Shown here: one piece after another, positions 12,101 to 21,100 of the stretch
How the letters are laid out: each line of letters begins with the position of its first letter
How positions within the stretch are numbered: position 1 is the first letter of the stretch
From: Nematostella vectensis
Taxonomy: Eukaryota > Cnidaria > Anthozoa > Actiniaria > Edwardsiidae
Direction of reading: 5' to 3'
Length of the DNA stretch: 64,000 nt
Assembly: GCF_932526225.1 (NCBI RefSeq)
Contig: NC_064035.1
Coordinates: forward strand, 13,584,566-13,648,565
Position numbers and translations under genes: made by a program
The notes under the pieces: generated by a model
What the model saw: the letters and a program-made list of their open reading frames with translations, nothing else
What the model was told of the DNA's origin: nothing
The model's database searches: none

Positions 12101-15100
12101 GTCAAACACGAGAGCTATGAGAACGTCTTCCTTGACGTAACATTCATAAATATGCATTCTATGAGATATTAGCGAGGAGAAGACATAACAATACTAACAT
12201 TAAAAAATTGTCCCTAACTCTCAGAGCGAAATGACTAGTGACTTCACAAACTTGTTGATCTCCAGCTAATGGGTGTCGTTAGTAGTTACGAGGGAAAACG
12301 TGGCATCCACAGATCGAAGTTGGTTTCCTGCAGTCTTATGTCAACATACAGTCAAATGCAACAGTTTGGTTTTTGTGCTCAATTTACACAGGGCCATCTT
12401 TATATGAAAAACGGCCCCTTATCGCTCACCTATAGTATCAGTCTTGGCATCCGTCCAGTAGAGTAGATCAGTTTCAGTGTCGATAGCTAGTCCATTTGGC
12501 CAAGTCAATCCTCCGCCCTTCACCAAGACCTGTCGATTGGTGCCATCCATGTAGGAAGATTCCAGCTTTGCGGGGTATCCCAAGTCACTCCAAAACATCA
12601 GCCTTAAACCCAAACATAAAATGATGACGTCATCACCTAAATATCAACCTTAAAACCAAACATAATATGATGACGTCACCACAAAGTCTAACTCACCCTC
12701 TGTGCGGGTGCAGCACGATCGCACGTGGACTTTTCACGTTATTAGAAAACAACACCTTCCTGAAAGAGCCATTCAGCGCAGCCACTGATATCTCATGCAG
12801 ATCTACGTCTGTCCAGTAAAGATTCCTAGCCAGCCAGTCCACTGCGATACCATCCGCATTCCTTAAATTTCTCACCACCACTTCCTGGCCTTTCCCATCC
12901 ATACCAACTCGACTAATGGTATCACGAATAACGTCAGTAAAGTAGATCTTCCTCTCTCTGGCATCAAAGTCCAGTCCCACAGCGTTTCCTAACTCGAGTA
13001 TAGGAGGAATAGGATCAGACGTGTCACTCTTATTTAAGTGGACAGCTGAGATTTCGGTGCGTCTGGCGTAAAGAAGAAAAGTGTTTATCTCCACACATGA
13101 CTTCTGATCAGGGGCGAGTTGGTAGCCTGTTTGGCAGCGACAAGTACACCCTGATTCCACAGTGACCAGGCATAACTGCTGACAACCACAGTTAGAGGGA
13201 GAACAGGGATTGGGCATGGCTGGTTGCCGGGAGGGGTGAAGTATCTGCAATCCCATGGGCACTTCAAGGTTAGACACCAGCTTAGTGGTCCCGTTACCGG
13301 TAAATTTATTTATACTGATGATAGCGTGTCTGACCCAATCGGAAAAGAACAGCTCGTTTCGGTAGATAGCGATGCCAAAAGGGTGGATTATACTCTTGCC
13401 GCGCAACTGGAACAAAAAACAGAGAAGTCAATCATTTCCCTACATTTGCAGCTAAAAACGTGCTCAGACCATTACCCTCTTGCAACCAGAAAAAAAATCG
13501 CAACGACAGCCACCGTTCTTTAACGAGAAATAATGGTCATCCTAGATGTTACTCTATGTGAGCGGATAAGTTAGGTCACTCCTCATTTTTTGTCATTAGT
13601 ACAGATGTGAGATCGAAACTTTCTTCCTTTCATGCAAACATTGAAACGCACATCATCGAATGCTTGACGTACACATCAAACAATGTGTGAGGTAACGAAA
13701 TGTGAGGCACAACAGGCAATAACAGTCAATACGTGACGTACAATAGGAAGTGTGTGACGTACAATACACAATGAATGACACAATAGGCAGTGTGACGTAC
13801 ATCACAGAATGCGTAATATACAATAGGCAGTGTGTGACGTACAACACACTATACGTGACGTGGAATGGCAGTGTGTGACGTACAACAAACAATGCGTGAC
13901 GTGGAATGGCAGTGTTTGACGTAGAAACAAGCAATGCGTGACGTGGAATGGCAGTGTGTGACAAACAATGCGTGACGAGCAATGAAGGTATGGTACTTAA
14001 GCGCGAGAGTGAAGCCTTGGTAAATTGGACTCTGTTAACAGCTGGCTCGAATTTCTTGCGAAAAAAATGGATAACGGCTTTACGCTCTTATCTGCCAACC
14101 TCGCTTTCGCCCTCAAACTACTCAGGACCCCCAAAATCTTAAAACTCCCCGTGTGGCGCACCTCTCGCCGTTTGAGGCCGTCGTATGACATTGCGCCGAT
14201 GTAGTCGAGATGCGCCTCCACCCAGTACACAGTTTGGAGAGTGTAGTCCAGCGTGAGCGTGTTCGCCCAGTACACATTGGTCTTGGCCAAGATGACTCTG
14301 CTACTGCCGTCCATATTTGCACGCTCGATACGGTGGGCCTCCCAGTCTGTCCAGAACAGATACCTAAACAAAATAAAACATGGTCAACACCATTAAACGA
14401 TAGGGAGAACTATCAACACGATAAAACCTGGTCAGCATTATTAAACGATAGATGTATCCCTAACATAATACGTGATAAACTATCTTCTTACATGCAATGA
14501 TTTCTCATCCAACACGAATCATCCAACATCCAACATGAATATCCGGCACCTGGTGCATACTTGTCAAGCGATATACACTGAAGCAACACGTGATATACAC
14601 TCACCCAACACGTGGATCAACAGCTATCCCGCGAGGCTTGCTCAGGTCCGTGGTGATGAGAGACGTACGCATACTGCCGTCCAGCTTGCTAACATAAATC
14701 CGCCGAACAGACGACTCCACGAAGTACAAGTTCCTTCCGACCCAGTCCACGGCGAGACCAACAGGCATGGCCAGTCCAGTGCGGATGACAGTCTCGGGCT
14801 GAAAGAAGACAAGACATAAGACCAACAGGACCATTAGAAATAATAGTCTCAGGCTAAATCAGAGCAGGACATTAGCAAGCGTTTTTTTAATGTGCAGTTG
14901 TGGCGGTAAATGGTATCCACTTTCATGAATCTTTGCAATTTATGCACGCCTTACCGTTGCAAAGCTGGAGCTTGCCCATGTGTAATTCTGACGGTAAATG
15001 GCATTTTCCCTGACATCTGTCCAATACACCTTCTTCTCGAGCCAATCAAAGTCCACCGAGATAGCACGCGTCAGGTTTCGGATAAGTAAATCGTACTGCG

Positions 15101-18100
15101 TGCCATCAAGGGAAACCTGGCGGATGTCTTTGCAGTTGGAGAAAATCAGCCACGGTTTGTAGGGCCCTGAAAAGTGAAATTGAGATGTTGCTTTTGTATA
15201 GCGTTATAACAAATCGGTCTCTATTCGTGCACATGTTTTTAGGAAGTTGTCGATTACTAAGTGCTGCTCATCAACAGGTTTGCAAGTGGATCGTATGCAC
15301 GCTTTTTGTGGTTGCTTTATAAATATATTATAAATATAATCTTAGGAGGTTACCGATTTCAAAGTGCTACTCGCCATACAGGTTAACATGTGTGGTGTCG
15401 CAAGCACCCTTTTCGTGGTTGTTTCATACATATAATTCTAGGAAGTTATCGATTTCAAGGTGCTCTTCACCAACAGGTTTGCATGTGTGGGGTCGCATGC
15501 ACCCTTTTCGTGGTTGTTTCATACATATAATTCTAGGAAGTTATCGATTTCAAGGTGCTCTTCACCAACAGGTTTACATGTGTGGGGTCGCATGCACCCT
15601 TTTCGTGGTTGTTTCATACATATAATTCTAGGAATTTATCGAAGGTGCTATTCACTACTCACAAGTGATTACCTAATGCTACTCGCCTACAGGTTTGTAC
15701 GTACGGGGTCGCATGCATCCTTATCGTGACTGCTTCAAGTATATATTTCTATTGAGTTACTGCCTACTTTATGCTACTCACCTACAGGTTTACACGTGTG
15801 AGGTCTCTCAAGGGCATAACCCTCATCACAAGCGCATTTGTATGAGCCAGGCGTGTTGTAGCAGAAGTGATCACATCGGCCGATACTACTGCACTCATTT
15901 ATATCTAAAGAAAATTCAAAACAGATAGGCAAATTAGTACAAGGTAAGGCCCCCGGCAAGCTGAGATTGATTAAAGAAACTCACTTTTACACGTGCCTAT
16001 ATCTTTATCAAGATAGACTTACATTTATACGTGACCCAGTTTTTATCGAAACTCACCTTTACATGTGATCAAGTCTTTAGAAATAGTGTAACCAGGAAAG
16101 CAGCGACACTCGCCTCCCCTTGGGGTCTGAACACACCGCTGTGAACAGTTCTTCTTTTTGCAGTCCAAATCCACTGTTTACAGATATTAATAAAAAAAGG
16201 ACACTCTCACAAATTTGAATTATACATTTAAATCGTTCACTTATTAGTCTATCAATTTATCTGTGCATCTGCGTGTTCGTTTGTTTATTTATTAGCAACT
16301 CACAGCAGTGAGATCCTTCATCATAGTTATCGCCGCAGTCATTTGTTCCATCACATACACGGCTAAGAGGGATACAGCGGCTGGTTCCAATACAGTGCCA
16401 CTCATCTGGACGACAGGTTCCTTCACCTGGCAGATAGTGACAGTTTTAACAGAGGGATACAATTAGGAAATTGGTTTTTAACAGGAGGTCAATCGATTTC
16501 TCAATCACAAATCAATTTCCAAATAAGATTCTTCTATGACAACAGTTGTCCATATTCTACTGACCTTTTTTCTATCATTAAAAACGCTTAAAATAAAAAA
16601 AAATGTGCTAGTCTCAAGCTTCAGGTAGCCTTTGAACTGTAAAACTTGAAGTCTGCTATTCTCCTCTTGGCCCAGTCAAATATGCTGCAGCAACCTCCTT
16701 ACTCCCCATTTTCTGCTACCATCTTTTCTGCACCATCAAAGCTTATCTATTGTCTTGTCTATGTTAGCCTATTGCCGTCTAAGTGGACCTATTTGAGACT
16801 CCCCCCCATTGGTCTTGTCTACATCTACTGCAAGCCTGTCTAAGTCTGCCTATGTAACACAATACGCACCACATGTGGACTCATCACTTCCATCAGCACA
16901 GTCTTTCATCCCATCACATCTCCACTTCTTATTGATACACCTTCCATTTGCACACTGGAACTCAAGTTTGGGGTCGCAGATATGCGCACCTGAAACAAAG
17001 CGATGTTTCCAATCACTTGCACAAGGTGGCTGAGTGCAAGTTTATTAGACTCTAGTATTTCAAATGAACTCATGCATGGCTGACTCAAAATCAAATTCTG
17101 CCAAAGATAACAGTTTTAACAGTTTGTTTAGGCCCCTGGGGAAGGAAAAAAACACTCTAGTGGAAAAAATACTCTACCAAGCTAGATCGATAATAAGCCT
17201 AATAAACAATAAAAGCTGATGCATGTTTTTGTTAGACACCTTGACTAGTGTGGGGAAGGCTTTTTGGCCAAACAGCCATGCTTCACCACAGCCAAAAGAG
17301 AGGTTGGCATCACATGGGTAGCATTTGAAAATTATGTCAACTCACTGCAGTTACTTGGTTCATCTGACATGTCCCCACAATCATTCTCGCCATCACAAAC
17401 TGCACTCTTCGTTATACACATGCCATTGGCACACAGGAACTTGGTAGGTGGACATGTTAAGCGAGCTGAGAGTACAAGCCAAAGTTAGATGGTGGATATT
17501 GGTAGGTAGGTGGACATGTTAAGCGAGCTGAGAGTACAAGCCAAAGTTAGATGGTGGTTATTGGTAGGTAGGTGGACATGTAAAGCAAGCTGAGAGTACA
17601 AGCCAAAGTAAGATGGTGGATATTGGTAGGTAGGTGGACATGTAAAGCGAGCTGAGAGTACAAGCCAAAGTTAGATGGTGGTTATTGGTAGGTAGGTGGA
17701 CATGTAAAGCGAGCTGAGAGTACAAGCCAAAGTAAGATGGTGGATATTGGTAGGTAGGTGGACATGTAAAGCGAGCTGAGAGTACAAGCCAAAGTAAGAT
17801 GGTGGATATTGGTAGGTAGGTGGACATGTAAAGCGAGCTGAGAGTACAAGCCAAAGTAAGATGGTGGATATTGGTAGGTAGGTGGACATGTAAAGCAAGC
17901 TGAGAGTACAAGCCAAAGTAAGATGGTGGATATTGGTAGGTAGGTGGACATGTAAAGCGAGCTGAGAGTACAAGCCAAAGTAAGATGGTGGATATTGGTA
18001 GGTAGGTGGACATGTAAAGCGAGCTGAGAGTACAAGCCAAAGTTAGATGGTGGTTATTTGTAGGTAGGTGGACATGTAAAGCGAGCTGAGAGTACAAGCC

Positions 18101-21100
18101 AAAGTAAGATGGTGGATATTGGTAGGTAGGTGGACATGTAAAGCGAGCTGAGAGTACAAGCCAAAGTAAGATGAGGGTTATTGGACCAAGCTAAAAAAAC
18201 TGTTTACAATAACAACACTTGCAACTGGTAAAAGGGAAAATAAAAATCTCTGACATGTTTTGTTTATGGTGTTCTTGATCAATACCAGTTTGAAATCCAA
18301 GGCTATCCAATTTGTGAATGCAAACACAGAAAAATATAGAAGAGATTATTGAAATAAGCATCACACATAGCTTGTGATGGACTTTTGCATATCCAAAATG
18401 GCTGTACAACACACATGGAAGACTCTTGAAACATCTTTATTTTACAATAACAATATAAGGGACTCATATTTAAACTGAAGTCTATGGAGTAACTGATCCA
18501 ACAATCTGGTTAATGATGTATAAATATGCTTGCTATATTTGCTTGTATTACACACCTATTTCACAAAAAGTTGTCAGTGCAAATAGTGAGTAGCAAATGG
18601 TAAATGGCTTATGGGTACTAATTATTCGTAAAATTAAAGGTGTTAAATAAAGTCCAGCAATGACAGAGCCAAGCATTGGTATAAAACTTTAATGGATAAT
18701 TGTTTTGATTTATCCATATTCTTCGAGATGCATGCCTTACTTTCGGTCATAGAACTGCCATTTGGCAATTGCCATTTGCATTGACAACCTTTATTGAAAT
18801 AGGTGTATATGACAGATGATTGTCTAATCAGGATTGACTTACTGCAGTTGAGTTCGTCAGAGTTATCTCCACAGTCATTATCACCGTCGCAGACCCATCT
18901 ACTGGCTATGCACCCACCACTGGCACAGGCAAACTTATCAGGGGCGCATGTGAAGCTTTCTGTTCAACAAACAAACCAACACTTAAACAGGGCCCAATAT
19001 TTATCATTTTGCATGGCGCTGTCATGAGCTAGACAGTCCACAGGGAACATATCCATAAGTTTATTGATTAAATTATTATTCATTGTCTTTTGTTAGACAG
19101 TTTGTAATCCAGGAAGCTTCATTTGAATGTATGTACCACCTTTGGTTGCTAACTTTTGAGCCCTGCTAATACTTTAATGTCATAATACAAAAGGGACATT
19201 ATTATATACCAATGCGCAGTAGGGTGAGGGGAGAAAGGGAGTAGTATAGGTGGAGGGAGGGAGAGAGTGGTATACAAATGTGCAGTAGGGTGAGGGGTAG
19301 AGAGAGTGGTATACATATGTGCAGTAGGTGAGGGGGGAGAGAGTGGTATACAAATGTGCAGTAGGGTGAGGGGTAGAGAGAGTGGTATACAAATGTGCAG
19401 TAGAGTGAGGGGGAAGAGAGAGTGGTATACATATGTGCAGTAGGTGAGAGGGGGAAGGGAGTGGTATACATATGTGCAGTAGGTAAGGGGGGAGAGGGAG
19501 TGGTATACATATGTGCAGTAGGTAAGGGGGGAGAGGGAGTGGTATACAAATGTGCAGTAGGTGAGGGGGGAGAGAGTGATATACAAATGTGCAGTAGGTG
19601 AGGGGGGAGAGAGTGGTATACATATGTGCAGTAGGGTGAGGGGTAGAGAGAGTGGTATACATATGTGCAGTAGGTGAGGGGGGAGAGAGTGGTATACAAA
19701 TGTGCAGTAGGTGAGAGGGGAGAGAGTGGTATACATATGTGCAGTTGGTGAGGGGGGAGGGAGTGATATACAAATGTGCAGTTGGTGAAGGGGAGAGGGA
19801 GTGGTATACAAATGTGCAGTTGGTGAGGGGGGAGGGAGTGATATACAAATGTGCAGTTGGTGAAGGGGAGAGGGAGTGGTATACAAATGTGCAGTAGGTG
19901 AGGGGGGAGGGAGTATACTTCTATTTCTATTATCGTCTATTTCTTGTTCATACATTATGCACACAGGCAGGGAAACATCTTGGCAGGGAAAAATCTAAGT
20001 CTAAAATGTCACCTACACTATAGGTAAAGGTCAATCCCATGTTGCAGACATTACATCCAGGGTTGACAATTGCATTTTAAAGGCACTTCGAATTGGCCAA
20101 TAAACATATTTGTTTCTTATCCTACTTTAAATAGTTTCTCATTCTCATAGCTCTCCCTCAAAAAGGGCATCTATAGTAAAGAAACTATGTAGAATGCCAC
20201 AAAGAGCACTTACGGCAATTTTTTTCATCACTTCCATCCTCACACTCTGCCAAGCCATCACAAAGCCACCGCCTTGGAATGCAATGTGAGCTGTTAGCGC
20301 ACAGGAAATAGGTGCTTGCGCAGGTCACAGGCTCTACCGAAAAATGCAATCAATCAAAATAATGATACAAACATTTAAATACAAACAAAGAAATAAAGAA
20401 AAATATAATCCCATATTTTTATATCACACATGTTACTTTCAATAATTGCCATTGATTGCTATGCTTGCTCTTATTGGCTAATTAGTGGGCTGTACAATAG
20501 TAATTTTATTGCCCATGCACTTGGTAGATAAGAAGTACATATAAACATTACTCATGATAAATATAAAAGCCTCACCACATCCTTCCTCGTCAAACCCTCC
20601 AGGTCTGCAGTCTTTTTCGCCATCACATTTCCAGCTCAGAGGCACACATTGATTGTTACAGTTAAATTCTTTGGATGAACATGTCCTGTTTACTAAAGAA
20701 AAAGAAGATATAGAGATATTACAATTTGAACAAGAAATATCATCCATGAATTAATCAATGAGCCAGTAAATTAATAAATTAGTCAGTCAATTATAGTCAA
20801 ACAATCAATTTTCAAATAAATAAATATCCCAATCATTCAATTACCTATTTCATCAATTTAATTATAAGCAATAATAAAAACAACCTAGTCAATTTTTTAT
20901 CCCAACTTCAACTATTCAGGAACCTAAGTTAGTTGTAAATTTCAGGGTAATCGGCCACAATTCTAGGAGTGAAATATAACTTTAAAGTTGTATCATCTTT
21001 CATACTTTTGCAAACTTTTTCGCTGCTCATATGATTGGTAACCATTTCAAAAAGAAATTTCACCCCTATTATACAAATTGAATTTGATTTAAGAATTAAA

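Noticed and set aside
13224-13523. 99-codon plus-strand frame
   Set aside because: Shadow of LRP2 exon 14 on the other strand.
17558-18097. 179-codon and related minus-strand frames with LYMSTYLP repeats
   Set aside because: Generated by the 62-bp intronic minisatellite in all frames.
19149-19964. 271-, 222- and 165-codon frames rich in Pro/Ser/Thr/Tyr
   Set aside because: Three overlapping frames open at once over a CT-rich array; composition, not coding.
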